A DNA stretch of 64,000 bases, taken from NCBI RefSeq assembly GCF_008727755.1, contig NZ_CP044231.1, positions 1,550,001 through 1,614,000 of the forward strand, given 5' to 3'. This DNA is from Microbacterium caowuchunii (GTDB lineage Bacteria; Actinomycetota; Actinomycetes; Actinomycetales; Microbacteriaceae). This document shows, piece by piece, positions 16,405 through 25,945 of the stretch. The notes under the pieces were generated by a model. The model did no database searches, had not been told where the DNA came from, and saw only the letters and a list, made by a program, of their open reading frames with translations. The position numbers and the translations under genes are program-made. Position 1 is the stretch's first letter. Every line of letters starts with the position of its first letter.

Positions 16405-18153
16405 TCAGCCGGAGGTCGTCGGCGGTGGGGGAGTCGCGGTGTGCTCCGTGAACAGGCCCTTCCCGTGCTTCGCGAGGATCTCGTAGGCGTCCTGGTAGGT
16501 CTGCGGCTCCGGGTGGTCACGATGACCGTACCTGGCGAGCAGGAGACCGAGCAGTCCCTTCGCGGGTGAGGTGAGGGGCTTGGTCGAGGAGACGAGTTCT
16601 TCGAGCTGGTCCTCGTCGAGGAGCGGAGGGACGTAGGCGGGCGCCACGGTCGGCCAGGTGGACGGCTCCCGCGGCGCGTCGAGGTTGGTCACGGAGAAGA
16701 GAGTGCGCGCGCCGCGGTCCCGGTCGGTCAGGGGTTCCAGCCCGTGCAGCTCGCTCAGCGTCGCGATCACCGCGGCATGGTGCATCTCGTCGTGGATCAC
16801 GGTCCCCGCCCTGGTGTACGCGGAGACGGCGATGGTGGGGACGCGGACGCCGAGGCGGTCGAACCGGAAACCCATCTCGCCGGGCTGCTGCGCCGCATCG
16901 GGTGTGGTCGCCCGCGGCGGGGGGACGTGGTCGTACGTCCCGCCGTGCTCGTCGAAGGTGATCAGCAGCAGGGTGTTCAGCGCGTTCGACCCGTCCGTGG
17001 CGTCCGCGGTGCGGATCGCGTCGTAGACGCTCGCCACGAGCGCCTCACCCGCGCGTACGTCGGAGACCGCCGAGTCGAAGACGGCCGACCCGTCCACGTC
17101 CTCGCCGCGGAGGACTCCGAACGGCGGGTGGAAGTCGTTGTGGTTGTACACCATCCGGGGCTCGATGAACGCGTAGGCGGGCAGGGTTCCGTCCGCGGCG
17201 TCCCGGAAGAAGTCCGCCATGTAGGCGAAGCGACCCGTGCGCCAGTACTCCTCGAGCATGGGCGCGTGCAGCACGCCGGTGAGCGACACGAGCTGCTGCT
17301 CGTCGAAGTAGATCCGCCAGCTGATTCCCGCGTCTTCCAGGCGGTTGAAGATCGTGGGGTGGGCGGGGGCGTCCAGCCACTTCCCATACCCGCCGTCGCC
17401 GCGGTTCGTGACGAAGCCGTGGGATGTGGAGGCGTGGAAGAACGACCTGTTGCAGTAGGTCTGGCTGGGCACCGCGCAGTGCCAGTGGTCGAAGACCGCG
17501 AACTCGCGGGCAAGCGTCGAGAGCACCGGCAGCATGGCGGGGGAGAAGCCCCCCATGATGACGTCCGTCTCCGCGTCCGTGGGCTCCCGGCCTTCCGTGG
17601 TGCGGCGGTAGTTCGCGATGTAGTCGCGGACGAAGCCGCTCATGGTGGGCGGGACGTCTCCGGACGGGGCGTTGAACGGGGCGCGCACCGGCGCCCGCCA
17701 GTCCGTCTCGTTCGACGCCGGGGCGACGGTGCCGAACAGCTGCGTGTTCACGTGCGGGTACGTCTCGCCGGGGTCGGGCTCCGGGGAGCACATGATGTCG
17801 TCGGTGGAGCCCGAGTACACGTGCGCGGGCACCGCGCGTCCGTCCGGCGTGAGGTTGCGGTACTCGCCGAACGCGAGACCCTCGAACGTCTCCCCGTCGG
17901 ACAGGGTGGCCGGCGTGTAGAGGTGGCCCAGGAGATTGTCGAAGGACCGGTTCTCGCCCATCAGCACCACGATGTGCTCGAACCCGGGGCGCGGGGCGCG
18001 ACGACTGCGGTCGGAGACGGCCGTGGCCGCCATCCCTGCCCCGCCGGCGAGTGCGAGTCCGCCCAGCGCCCATCCGCCGACGCGGAGGAAGTCGCGGCGG
18101 GACGGAGACGGCCGTTCCGCGGCGCCGGGGGCGGGATCGTCGCGCGGGCTCAT
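16405..18153 (-). CDS. Tat-exported phosphoesterase (phospholipase C / acid phosphatase family)
   Basis: A 582-residue phosphoesterase-family enzyme. The N-terminus has a Tat signal (SRRDFLRV with Arg19-Arg20, then GGLALAGGAGMAATA), so it is exported folded. Catalytic landmarks are GENRSFDN at residues 66-73, the NRSFFHASTSHG stretch, and DEHGGTYDHVPPP near residue 400, as in bacterial phospholipase C and AcpA-type acid phosphatases. TAGCCT (reverse strand, 18162-18167) ends 8 bases before the ATG. The substrate (phospholipid or phosphate monoester) is open. It is convergent with the bkd operon. Confidence 0.85.
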   Translation of the reverse strand: MSPRDDPAPGAAERPSPSRRDFLRVGGWALGGLALAGGAGMAATAVSDRSRRAPRPGFEHIVVLMGENRSFDNLLGHLYTPATLSDGETFEGLAFGEYRNLTPDGRAVPAHVYSGSTDDIMCSPEPDPGETYPHVNTQLFGTVAPASNETDWRAPVRAPFNAPSGDVPPTMSGFVRDYIANYRRTTEGREPTDAETDVIMGGFSPAMLPVLSTLAREFAVFDHWHCAVPSQTYCNRSFFHASTSHGFVTNRGDGGYGKWLDAPAHPTIFNRLEDAGISWRIYFDEQQLVSLTGVLHAPMLEEYWRTGRFAYMADFFRDAADGTLPAYAFIEPRMVYNHNDFHPPFGVLRGEDVDGSAVFDSAVSDVRAGEALVASVYDAIRTADATDGSNALNTLLLITFDEHGGTYDHVPPPRATTPDAAQQPGEMGFRFDRLGVRVPTIAVSAYTRAGTVIHDEMHHAAVIATLSELHGLEPLTDRDRGARTLFSVTNLDAPREPSTWPTVAPAYVPPLLDEDQLEELVSSTKPLTSPAKGLLGLLLARYGHRDHPEPQTYQDAYEILAKHGKGLFTEHTATPPPPTTSG

Positions 18154-18224
18154 CGCGTCACAGGCTACGGCATCCCGGCACGGGGCCCTTGCCGGGGCGG
18201 ATCGGGAGGACTACGGTCGATTTG

Positions 18225-18242
18225 GGTTACGACGCAGTAACC
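18225..18242. promoter_or_regulatory. perfect inverted repeat, probable operator of the acyl-CoA dehydrogenase
   Basis: GGTTAC-GACGCA-GTAACC is a perfect 6-bp inverted repeat with a 6-base spacer, 33 bases before the acyl-CoA dehydrogenase ATG. Size and symmetry fit a TetR-type operator. No TetR gene is adjacent. Confidence 0.55.
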
Positions 18243-18275
18243 GGAATCGATGCCACGAGGCAGAGGCGGAGTCCC

Positions 18276-19427
18276 ATGAACGCGCAACTCTCCGACGAGG
18301 AACGACAGCTGGCGACGCTGGTCCGCGAGTTCGCCGAGGAGGTCGTCGCGCCGCAGGCCTATGAGGCGGACCGCACGAAGACCCTCTCCATGGACGTGGT
18401 GGCGCAGATGGGGGACCTCGGTCTGTTCGGGCTGCCGTTCCCCGAGGACGTCGGCGGACAGGGCGGGGACCTCTTCGCCCTCGGGCTCGCCATCGAGGCG
18501 CTCGCCCGCGTCGACCAGTCGATCGCGATCACGCTGGAAGCCGGCGTCGGCCTCGGCGCGATGCCGATCCACCGCTTCGGCACGCCGGCGCAGCAGCAGG
18601 AGTACCTGCCTGATCTGCTCAGCGGCCGGGCACTGGCCGGCTTCGGTCTGACCGAGTCGGAGGCCGGTTCGGACGCCGGGGCGACGCGGACCACCGCCCG
18701 CCTGGACGGCGGCGAATGGGTCATCGACGGGACGAAACAGTTCATCACGAACTCAGGCACCCCCATCACCCGGTTCGTCACGGTCACCGCAGTCACCGGA
18801 ACGACCGGGGACCGCAAGGAGATCTCCACCATCATCGTGCCGCGCGGCACTCCCGGCTTCGAGGTCGGACCCGCGTACGACAAGGTGGGCTGGCATGCCT
18901 CGGACACGCATCCGCTGAGCTTCGACGGAGCGCGCGTCCCCGAGGCGAACGTCCTGGGGCAGCGCGGCCGCGGGTTCGCGCAGTTCCTGCAGATCCTCGA
19001 CGAGGGCCGTGTGGCGATCGCCGCGTTGGCGACCGGAGCCGCGGAGGGCTGCCTCGAGGCGGCGGTGGACTACGCACGTTCGCGCACTGTCTTCGGTGCG
19101 GCGCTCTCGACCCGACAGAACGCCCAGTTCACCCTCGCCCGCATGCAGACGCGCGTGCACACGGCGCGTCTGGCCTGGTACCACGCGGCCCGGCTGCGGG
19201 ACGCGGGCCGGCCCTTCGCGACCGAGGCGGCGATCGCCAAGCTGGTCTCCGGTGAGGCGGCCATGGACAACGCCCGCGACGCCACGCAGATCTTCGGGGG
19301 CAACGGGTTCATGAACGAGCAGCCCGTGGCCCGCCACTACCGGGATTCGAAGATCCTCGAGATCGGTGAGGGGACGACGGAGGTCCAGTTGCTGGTCATC
19401 TCCCGCGCCATGGGGCTGGGCGGCTGA
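18276..19427 (+). CDS. acyl-CoA dehydrogenase
   Basis: FAD-dependent acyl-CoA dehydrogenase of normal length (383 residues). Landmarks are AGFGLTESEAGSDAGATRTTA (FAD and substrate loop), FITNSG, WHASDTHPLSFDGARVPEANVLG, and the C-terminal QIFGGNGFMNEQPVARHYRDSK with EIGEGTTEVQ; only short parts are needed for recognition. The chain-length class cannot be fixed. Close linkage to the bkd operon suggests a branched-chain acyl-CoA such as isovaleryl- or isobutyryl-CoA (inference). A GGCGGAG ribosome-binding site lies before the ATG at 18276, and a perfect palindrome sits upstream. Confidence 0.9.
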   Translation: MNAQLSDEERQLATLVREFAEEVVAPQAYEADRTKTLSMDVVAQMGDLGLFGLPFPEDVGGQGGDLFALGLAIEALARVDQSIAITLEAGVGLGAMPIHRFGTPAQQQEYLPDLLSGRALAGFGLTESEAGSDAGATRTTARLDGGEWVIDGTKQFITNSGTPITRFVTVTAVTGTTGDRKEISTIIVPRGTPGFEVGPAYDKVGWHASDTHPLSFDGARVPEANVLGQRGRGFAQFLQILDEGRVAIAALATGAAEGCLEAAVDYARSRTVFGAALSTRQNAQFTLARMQTRVHTARLAWYHAARLRDAGRPFATEAAIAKLVSGEAAMDNARDATQIFGGNGFMNEQPVARHYRDSKILEIGEGTTEVQLLVISRAMGLGG

Positions 19428-19437
19428 GCGGCGCTGC

Positions 19438-20034
19438 TCAGGCCGCGGCGTAGGACAGAAGGCTCAGCCGACCGTCCTCCCACAGCAGATGGTGGGCGGA
19501 GCCGTTGGCCAGCCGTTCCCCCGGAGCGGGGAACTCGTCCGCGCTGGCGTGCCCGATCACCTCGCGGATGAGCGCGCCGTGGGAGACCACGACCAGGGTG
19601 CCGTCGGCGAAGTCCGCCTCTCGCGATGCGTCGGCGAGTGCGAGGGACAGCCCTCCTACGGCGCGTTCACGCAGGTCCGCACGGGACTCCGCATTCGGTA
19701 CCGCGGCGCTCCACCAGTCGCCCCAGCGGCGGGCGAACTCGGTCGTGTCCAGCCCCTCGGCATCTCCGTACGCTCGCTCCCGCAGTTCCGGGTACAGCCG
19801 CGGCACACCGAGGCCGAGCCGGGTCCCGATGATCTCGGCGGTCTCGCGGGCGCGGGACAGATCGCTCGCGGCCAGGCGAGCGGTGGCAGGGTCGATGCCG
19901 TCCTGCAGGAGGGCGGCCGCGGCGGCGGCCTGAGCGCGTCCCGTGTCGTTGAGCGGGATGTCGGTGGAGCCTTGGATCCGCCGGGTGAGGTTCCAGTCGG
20001 TCTGGCCATGCCGGATGAGGATGAGTCTGGTCAC
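19438..20034 (-). CDS. histidine phosphatase family protein
   Basis: A 198-residue phosphoglycerate-mutase-like phosphatase. It begins TRLILIRHGQTDWN, the RHG motif containing the phospho-accepting His, then has SDLSRARETAEI, ELRERAYGDAEG and VSHGALIREV, the second catalytic His region. The substrate is unknown; members act on sugar phosphates, ribazole phosphate or other small phosphate esters. The GTG start has GGGAGA upstream and lies 29 bases after the sirtuin gene, so the two probably form an operon. Confidence 0.86.
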   Translation of the reverse strand: MTRLILIRHGQTDWNLTRRIQGSTDIPLNDTGRAQAAAAAALLQDGIDPATARLAASDLSRARETAEIIGTRLGLGVPRLYPELRERAYGDAEGLDTTEFARRWGDWWSAAVPNAESRADLRERAVGGLSLALADASREADFADGTLVVVSHGALIREVIGHASADEFPAPGERLANGSAHHLLWEDGRLSLLSYAAA

Positions 20035-20063
20035 ACAGTTCTCCCGTTGTCGGGTCTGAAGGG

Positions 20064-20918
20064 TCAGCGCAGCGCGGGGAGCGCGGTCGCGAGGGCCGCG
20101 AGCACTTCGCTCGTCCCCGCATCGACCTTGACGGTCGCGCGCGCATCCACACGGGTCTCGCCGCGGTTGACGATGACGACGGGAAGCCTACGACGTCGAG
20201 CGCGCTCGACCAATCTGATCCCGGAGTTCACGACGAGCGAGGAACCGGCCACGAGGAGGGCGTCGCTGGCGCGCACCAGCTGCTCCGCCTCGCGGAACTT
20301 CTCGGCCGGGATGAACTCGCCGAAGAACACGACGTCCGGCTTGAGTACGCCGCCGCACACGCTGCAGGCGGGGATACGGAACTCGTCCGCGACCTCGGCT
20401 GCGACGTCGCCGTCCGGCCCCAGTGGCAGGTCCCCGTCGGCGGCCGACAGCCAGGGGTTGTCCGCTTCGACGCGGGCGGCGAGATCCCGCCGGTCGAACA
20501 CCTGGCCGCACTGGAGGCAGCCCACCCGGCGCATCGTGCCGTGCAGCTCGACGACGCGACGGCTGCCCGCCCGCACGTGCAGGCCGTCGACGTTCTGGGT
20601 GATCACGCCGGTGGTCACCCCCGCGAGTTCCAGGTCGGCGAGCGCGCGGTGCCCGGCGTTGGGCTCCGCTGCCGCGAAGCGGCGCCAGCCGAGATGACTG
20701 CCCACCCAGTAGCGGCGTCGGGCCCTCTCGCTCGCGATGAAGTCCTGCGCGGTCATCGGCGTGCGCGTGGGCGCGCCCTTGCCCCGGTAATCCGGGATCC
20801 CGGAGTCGGTGGACACCCCCGCCCCGGTCAGCACGGCGACACGGCGCCCGGCGAGCGCGGCGATCGCGCGTTCGATCAGGGCGGACGTGGCCGCATCGGT
20901 ATCCATCAGGACTGGCAC
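20064..20918 (-). CDS. NAD-dependent protein deacylase, Sir2 family
   Basis: A 284-residue sirtuin. GAGVSTDSGIPDYRG at about residues 32-46 is the NAD-binding signature, TQNVDGLH holds the NAD pocket residues, and ELHG supplies the catalytic His. The zinc site is CLQCG with CSVCGG. It removes acyl groups from protein lysines, and may reset acetyl-CoA synthetase as in other bacteria (family knowledge). The GTG start is chosen because AGGAGG lies 4 bases upstream, although an ATG four codons in is possible. It is followed by the histidine phosphatase gene. Confidence 0.9.
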   Translation of the reverse strand: MPVLMDTDAATSALIERAIAALAGRRVAVLTGAGVSTDSGIPDYRGKGAPTRTPMTAQDFIASERARRRYWVGSHLGWRRFAAAEPNAGHRALADLELAGVTTGVITQNVDGLHVRAGSRRVVELHGTMRRVGCLQCGQVFDRRDLAARVEADNPWLSAADGDLPLGPDGDVAAEVADEFRIPACSVCGGVLKPDVVFFGEFIPAEKFREAEQLVRASDALLVAGSSLVVNSGIRLVERARRRRLPVVIVNRGETRVDARATVKVDAGTSEVLAALATALPALR

Positions 20919-21025
20919 ACTACCTCCTGCTCCGAGCCTAACGCCCGGGGCTTTTCCGGGATGTTCCGCGGATGCCGGCGATCGCCGGGTGCGCGGGCTG
21001 GTTAGCTGGATACCCGGGAGGAACG

Positions 21026-21841
21026 ATGCACATCGAACGGGTTCCGGATGCGGACGACCCGCGGCTGGCCGACTACCGCGATCTCACCGACGTCGCACTG
21101 CGGCGGGTGAGTGAGCCGGCCGGCGGTCTCTACATCGCCGAGTCCGCGAAGGTCATCGCGCGCGCGCTGCGTGCGGGGCACGTGCCGCGTTCTGTGCTCG
21201 TGCAGGACAAGTGGCTCGACGAGGTCTCGGCGCTGCTGGCGGACGTGGATGCGGACGTACCGGTCTACGTGACCACCTCCGAGATCGCCGCGCAGCTCAC
21301 CGGTTACGTCGTGCACCGGGGGGCCCTCGCCGCGATGCACCGGCCGGCTCTGCCGGATCCCGCCGATGTCCTGCGCCACGCGCGTCTCGTGGTCGTGCTC
21401 GAGGACATCGTGGATCACACCAACGTCGGAGCCGCCTTCCGCGCGGCGGCCGGCCTCGGCGCGGACGCGGTCCTGGTGACCGAGCGATGCGCGGACCCGC
21501 TCTACCGGCGCAGCGTGCGGGTGAGCATGGGGACGGTGTTCCAGGTGCCCTGGACGAGGCTTCCGGCGTGGCCCGAGGCATCCGTCCTGCTGCGCGAGGC
21601 GGGGATCCATGTCGCAGCCCTCGCTCTCGCGGACGATGCCGTCGCCCTGGACGCATTCGCGGCCGCGCGGCCGGACCGGGTGGCGCTCATGATGGGGTCC
21701 GAGGGGGACGGACTGTCCCGCGGCGCGCTGGCGGCGGCGGACACGATCGTCACCATCCCGATGTCCGGGGGCGTCGATTCGCTGAACGTGGCCTCCGCAA
21801 GCGCCGTGGCGCTCTGGGCGCTGACCCACCCGCCGCGCTGA
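21026..21841 (+). CDS. SpoU/TrmH family RNA 2'-O-methyltransferase
   Basis: A 271-residue SPOUT methyltransferase. The N-terminal substrate-binding region includes GLYIAESAKVIARAL, and the C-terminal trefoil knot has motif 1 LEDIVDHTNVGAAFRAAAG, motif 2 MMGSEGDGLS and motif 3 IPMSGGVDSLNVASASAVAL (short segments quoted), which bind S-adenosylmethionine. It methylates a ribose in rRNA or tRNA; the target cannot be assigned. The ATG at 21026 is preceded by GGGAGG at 4 bases. It is divergent from the sirtuin and convergent with an SGNH hydrolase gene, only 2 bases apart. Confidence 0.88.
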   Translation: MHIERVPDADDPRLADYRDLTDVALRRVSEPAGGLYIAESAKVIARALRAGHVPRSVLVQDKWLDEVSALLADVDADVPVYVTTSEIAAQLTGYVVHRGALAAMHRPALPDPADVLRHARLVVVLEDIVDHTNVGAAFRAAAGLGADAVLVTERCADPLYRRSVRVSMGTVFQVPWTRLPAWPEASVLLREAGIHVAALALADDAVALDAFAAARPDRVALMMGSEGDGLSRGALAAADTIVTIPMSGGVDSLNVASASAVALWALTHPPR

Positions 21842-21843
21842 GC

Positions 21844-22749
21844 TCAGCCTTCGGCGGGCGGCGTGGCCGCGCGCCGGACCGCCATCGGGGCGGGCTCGGG
21901 CCGCTTCGCGGTCACCGTGTCGCCCGATGACTGGTGGCGCAGGCGGCGCAGCACCCACGGGGCGAGGTGCGTGCGCGCCCAGACCAGATCGCTCCGGCGT
22001 GCGGCGCGCCAGCTCGCCTGGGGGAGAGGCTCCGGTTGCATCGGGGCGAGGTCGTTCGGGACGTTCAGGGCGCGCAGCGCCATCCGCGCGACCTCGTGGT
22101 GCCCCAGGGTGTTCAGGTGCAGCCGGTCGTCGGCGAAGAACCGCATGTCCTGGATCTCCTTGAGCGCCCACTGATCGGCCACGACGCACTCGTACTTCTC
22201 GGCGATCGCGCGGAGGTTCTCGTTGTAGATCGCGATCTTCCCGCGGAAGCCGCGGAACACCGGCGAGAAGTTCATGTCGATGCCGGTGAAGATCAGGATC
22301 GTGGCGTCGCTCGCGCTGAGCCGGATGATGGCGTCTTCGAACTGCTGCGAGATCTCGTCCGGATCCGTCCCCGGGCGGATCACATCGTTGCCGCCGGCGC
22401 AGATGCTGATGAGGTCGGGATGCAGGTCGAGCGCGGGCTCGACCTGTTCCGCGACGATCTGCGCGATGAGTTTGCCGCGGACGGCGAGGTTCGCGTAGGC
22501 GAAGTCGTCCACCGATTCGGCGAGCACCTCGGCGACACGATCCGCCCACCCGCGGTTGCCGCCGGGTGAGTCGGGCGAGGGATCGCCGATGCCCTCGGTG
22601 AAGGAGTCGCCGATGGCGACGAAACGCCGCCACGGGTGCGGAAGCGCGTTCTGGACCCGCAGACTCCCGTTCTCGGATGAGGCCGCATCCTCGAGGGAGG
22701 ACGCCGGTCCCTGTGCGTCGGAACGGTCGGTCGGATCACTCGTCGTCAT
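21844..22749 (-). CDS. SGNH/GDSL hydrolase family protein (long form)
   Basis: A 301-residue SGNH hydrolase. After a polar N-terminus of about 35 residues come block I AIGDSFTEGIGD (Ser nucleophile), ANLAVRGK (block II Gly), CAGGNDVIRP (block III Asn) and DDRLHLNTLGHHEVAR (block V Asp and His). No signal peptide is visible, so it is probably cytoplasmic. A second family member lies at 56070-56834 and shares a C-terminal PWVxRRL...SSGD motif. A GGAGGTGAAG ribosome-binding site precedes the ATG. Substrate unknown. Confidence 0.87.
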   Translation of the reverse strand: MTTSDPTDRSDAQGPASSLEDAASSENGSLRVQNALPHPWRRFVAIGDSFTEGIGDPSPDSPGGNRGWADRVAEVLAESVDDFAYANLAVRGKLIAQIVAEQVEPALDLHPDLISICAGGNDVIRPGTDPDEISQQFEDAIIRLSASDATILIFTGIDMNFSPVFRGFRGKIAIYNENLRAIAEKYECVVADQWALKEIQDMRFFADDRLHLNTLGHHEVARMALRALNVPNDLAPMQPEPLPQASWRAARRSDLVWARTHLAPWVLRRLRHQSSGDTVTAKRPEPAPMAVRRAATPPAEG

Positions 22750-22859
22750 GGCTTCACCTCCCGGTCAGCCTAACGTCCGCTCCTGGGTGCGCCAGGGTCC
22801 GGGGGCCCGGCCACGTCGCCTATCGTGGATTCTCGCGAACGAGAGCGAAAGCGGAGGTG

Positions 22860-24734
22860 ATGTCGTTGAGCGAGGACGACCAGATCGTCATCGCCGACCC
22901 CGCCGACCCCGCGCAGGAGCGCGGCCAGATCGGCAGTTTCGCCGCAGAGCACCTGTCGCCCACGTACCCGCAGCGCGCCCCCTGGGGCACCGCGCAGCGT
23001 CTGCGTGCCTGGCAGGCCGAGGCGCTGGATCTCTACTTCTCGCTGGACGGGCCGGACGGCGCGGGAAAGGGGCCGCGGGACTTCCTCGCGGCGGCCACAC
23101 CGGGTGCCGGTAAGACGACGTTCGCGCTGCGCTTGGCGACGGAGCAGATCCGACGCGGGGTGGTCGACCGGATCGTCGTGGTCGCCCCGACGGAGCACCT
23201 GAAGACGCAGTGGGCGGACGCCGCGGCACGCGTCGGCATCCGACTGGATCCGAACTTCAGCAACCGGCACGCGATGCCCTCCCGGCAGTACCACGGCGTC
23301 GCGGTCACGTACGCGCAGGTGGCGGTCAAGGCCTCGGTGCACCAGAACCTGATCATGGACAAGCGCACCCTGGTCATCCTGGACGAGGTCCACCACGGCG
23401 GCGATGCGCTCAGCTGGGGTGACGCGCTGCGGGAGGCGTACTCCCGTGCGACACGACGGCTGCTGCTGTCGGGGACGCCGTTCCGTTCCGACACCGCGCC
23501 CATCCCGTTCGTGGAGTACCACCCCGACCGTCACGGTGTCCGGGTGTCGCGGACGGACTACGCCTACGGCTACCGGCGCGCCCTCGAGGACGGCGTCGTG
23601 CGTCCCGTCCTGTTCATGGTCTACGCCGGTCACATGCGGTGGCGCACCAAGACCGGCGACGAGATGGAGGCGCAGCTCGGGCAGGACAACACCAAGGACA
23701 TCACCTCGCAGGCGTGGCGCACCGCGCTGAGCCCGGACGGTGAATGGATGTCGGCGGTGCTCCGTTCGGCCGACCGCCGGTTGTCGGAGGTGCGCACCAC
23801 GGTGCCGGACGCGGGCGGTCTGGTGATCGCCACCGACCAGACGGCCGCGCGCGCGTACGCGGCGCTCCTGGAACAGATCTCCGGCGAGACCCCCACGGTG
23901 GTCCTCTCCGACGAGGCCGAGGCATCCTCGCGCATCGAGCAGTTCTCCGCATCCGACAAGCGCTGGATGGTGGCGGTGCGCATGGTGTCGGAGGGCGTCG
24001 ACGTGCCCAGGCTGGCCGTCGGTGTGTACGCGACGTCCGCATCGACCCCGCTCTTCTTCGCGCAGGCGATCGGCCGCTTCGTCCGGGCGCGGCGCCGGGG
24101 CGAGACGGCGAGCGTCTTCCTCCCGAACGTCCCCCAGCTGCTCGAGCTCGCCAACACCATGGAACGCGAGCGCGACCACGCCCTCGATCGGGAGAGCGAC
24201 GCCGAGGACATGTGGGACGCCGAGGAAGACGCCATGAACGCGGCGGAGCGGGAGGACAAGGCATCCGACGCCCTGCTCGAGGAGGGGTCGTACCAGGCGC
24301 TCAACGCCAACGCCCACTTCGACCGCGTGCTCTACGACGGCAAGGAGTTCGGCCAGCTGGCTGTGCCCGGAACGCCGGAGGAGGAGGAGTTCCTCGGGCT
24401 CCCGGGACTGCTCGAACCCGAGCACGTGCACGAGCTGCTGATGCAGCGGCAGGCCCGGCAGGGACGCCACCGTCAGGTGCGGGAGGCACGGGAGAGCGCC
24501 GGCGAAGGCACCGCCCCCGAATCGACGCTGCCGGCGCCCCTCCACCGCACACTGAAGGAACAGCGGCAGCTCCTGAACAGCCTCGTCGGGCTCTACGCCC
24601 GGCAATCGGGCGAGCCGCACGGCCAGGTCCACGCCGAGCTGCGGCGGCTGTGCGGCGGACCCGCCGTCTCGCACGCCACGGTCGCGCAGCTGCAGTCGCG
24701 CATCGAGCTGCTGCGCTCGCGCGTGCGGTCCTGA
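22860..24734 (+). CDS. DEAD/DEAH-box (SF2) helicase
   Basis: A 624-residue superfamily 2 helicase of the type II restriction/UvsW-like kind. Walker A is ATPGAGKTT, motif II is DEVHHGG, motif III-like SGTPFRSD, and motif VI FAQAIGRFVRARR. The C-terminal 150 residues are acidic and then basic, with a leucine-rich helical end. No nuclease or methylase gene is nearby, so a free-standing repair or restriction-like helicase is likely. GGAGGT is only 2 bases from the ATG at 22860 but 8 bases from an in-frame TTG at 22866, which may be the true start. Confidence 0.85.
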   Translation: MSLSEDDQIVIADPADPAQERGQIGSFAAEHLSPTYPQRAPWGTAQRLRAWQAEALDLYFSLDGPDGAGKGPRDFLAAATPGAGKTTFALRLATEQIRRGVVDRIVVVAPTEHLKTQWADAAARVGIRLDPNFSNRHAMPSRQYHGVAVTYAQVAVKASVHQNLIMDKRTLVILDEVHHGGDALSWGDALREAYSRATRRLLLSGTPFRSDTAPIPFVEYHPDRHGVRVSRTDYAYGYRRALEDGVVRPVLFMVYAGHMRWRTKTGDEMEAQLGQDNTKDITSQAWRTALSPDGEWMSAVLRSADRRLSEVRTTVPDAGGLVIATDQTAARAYAALLEQISGETPTVVLSDEAEASSRIEQFSASDKRWMVAVRMVSEGVDVPRLAVGVYATSASTPLFFAQAIGRFVRARRRGETASVFLPNVPQLLELANTMERERDHALDRESDAEDMWDAEEDAMNAAEREDKASDALLEEGSYQALNANAHFDRVLYDGKEFGQLAVPGTPEEEEFLGLPGLLEPEHVHELLMQRQARQGRHRQVREARESAGEGTAPESTLPAPLHRTLKEQRQLLNSLVGLYARQSGEPHGQVHAELRRLCGGPAVSHATVAQLQSRIELLRSRVRS

Positions 24735-24827
24735 CCCGGCTGCCGGTTCGGTGCCCCGAACCCCGCTGAGCAGCGCCGGTGGTTAGCCTCGAGGGGACGG
24801 TCCTGCCCGGACGTCGGAGAGGAAGCC

Positions 24828-25916
24828 GTGACGAACAGTCCCGCGCCCACGCCCCGCGAGCGCAAACGCTGGGCGCAGTACCTCGTGAACGAGCGCGCGG
24901 AAGCGACGGTCTACCGGCGTCTGGCCGCGCGGCGCACGGGGGAGGAGCGGGACATCCTGCTCGCCCTCGCCGCCGCGGAGGGACGGCACGAGGCGCATTG
25001 GCTGACGCTGCTCGGTTCCGAGCCGGTGCGCCTGCCGCGGCCGAACACCCGCACCCGGTTCCTGGGCTGGCTGGCGGAGCGTTTCGGATCGATCTTCGTG
25101 CTCGCCCTCGCTCAGAACGCCGAGAACCGGTCGCCGTACGATGACGACCCACACGCCAGCGCCGCCATGCGTGCCGATGAGAAGATCCACGCCGAGGTGG
25201 TGCGAGGGCTCGCGGCTCGCGGCAGACGTCGACTGTCCGGGTCCTTCCGGGCTGCCGTGTTCGGCGCCAACGACGGCCTCGTGTCGAACCTGGCACTGGT
25301 GATGGGGGTGGGCGCGACGGGTGTGGGCTCGCAGTTCGTCCTGTTCAGCGGCATCGCGGGCCTCCTGGCCGGGGCGCTGTCGATGGGGGCGGGAGAGTTC
25401 GTCTCGGTGCGTTCCCAGCGCGAACTCCTCGTCGCCACCGAACCCAGCAACGACGCGGACAGCGTCCTGCCCGATCTGGACCTGGGCGCGAACGAGCTGG
25501 CTCTGGTCTACCGTGCACGGGGACTGGATGAAGAGGCGGCGCTCGCCAGGGCCCGCAGGGTCGTCGAGGTCGCACAGGCCGCCGAACGGGGCGTGCCGTA
25601 CCGCCTGCCGACAGCGGCGATCGACGTGCACGAGACGGTCGGCAGCGCATGGCAGGCCGCGCTGTCCAGCTTCCTGTTCTTCGCGTCGGGAGCCGTCATC
25701 CCGGTGCTGCCCTGGATGTTCGGGATGGCCGGACTGTCGGCCGTCATCCTGGCGCTGGGGCTCGTCGGGATCGCGCTGCTCGCGACCGGGGCGACGGTGG
25801 GACTGCTCTCCGGTGGACCGCCGTGGCGACGCGCTCTGCGCCAGTTGTTCATCGGGTTCGGTGCGGCCGCGGTCACCTACGCCCTCGGACTGGTGTTCGG
25901 CGTCAGCGTGGCGTGA
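24828..25916 (+). CDS. VIT1/CCC1 family transporter with N-terminal ferritin-like domain
   Basis: A 362-residue membrane protein. Residues 1-125 are a ferritin-like helical domain with Glu/His pairs (NERAEATVYRRL, AAAEGRHEAHW, ADEKIHAEVV). The rest is a VIT1/CCC1 transporter domain beginning FRAAVFGANDGLVSNLALVMGV, with SGIAGLLAGALSMGAGEFVSVRSQ and three further hydrophobic segments (short segments quoted). Relatives move Fe(II) or Mn(II) out of the cytoplasm in exchange for protons. The GTG start lies 39 bases after a TAGCCT -10-like hexamer. Metal identity is inference. Confidence 0.87.
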   Translation: MTNSPAPTPRERKRWAQYLVNERAEATVYRRLAARRTGEERDILLALAAAEGRHEAHWLTLLGSEPVRLPRPNTRTRFLGWLAERFGSIFVLALAQNAENRSPYDDDPHASAAMRADEKIHAEVVRGLAARGRRRLSGSFRAAVFGANDGLVSNLALVMGVGATGVGSQFVLFSGIAGLLAGALSMGAGEFVSVRSQRELLVATEPSNDADSVLPDLDLGANELALVYRARGLDEEAALARARRVVEVAQAAERGVPYRLPTAAIDVHETVGSAWQAALSSFLFFASGAVIPVLPWMFGMAGLSAVILALGLVGIALLATGATVGLLSGGPPWRRALRQLFIGFGAAAVTYALGLVFGVSVA

Positions 25917-25945
25917 GTCCGCGACGCGGGCGGCCGGGGAGCCGG

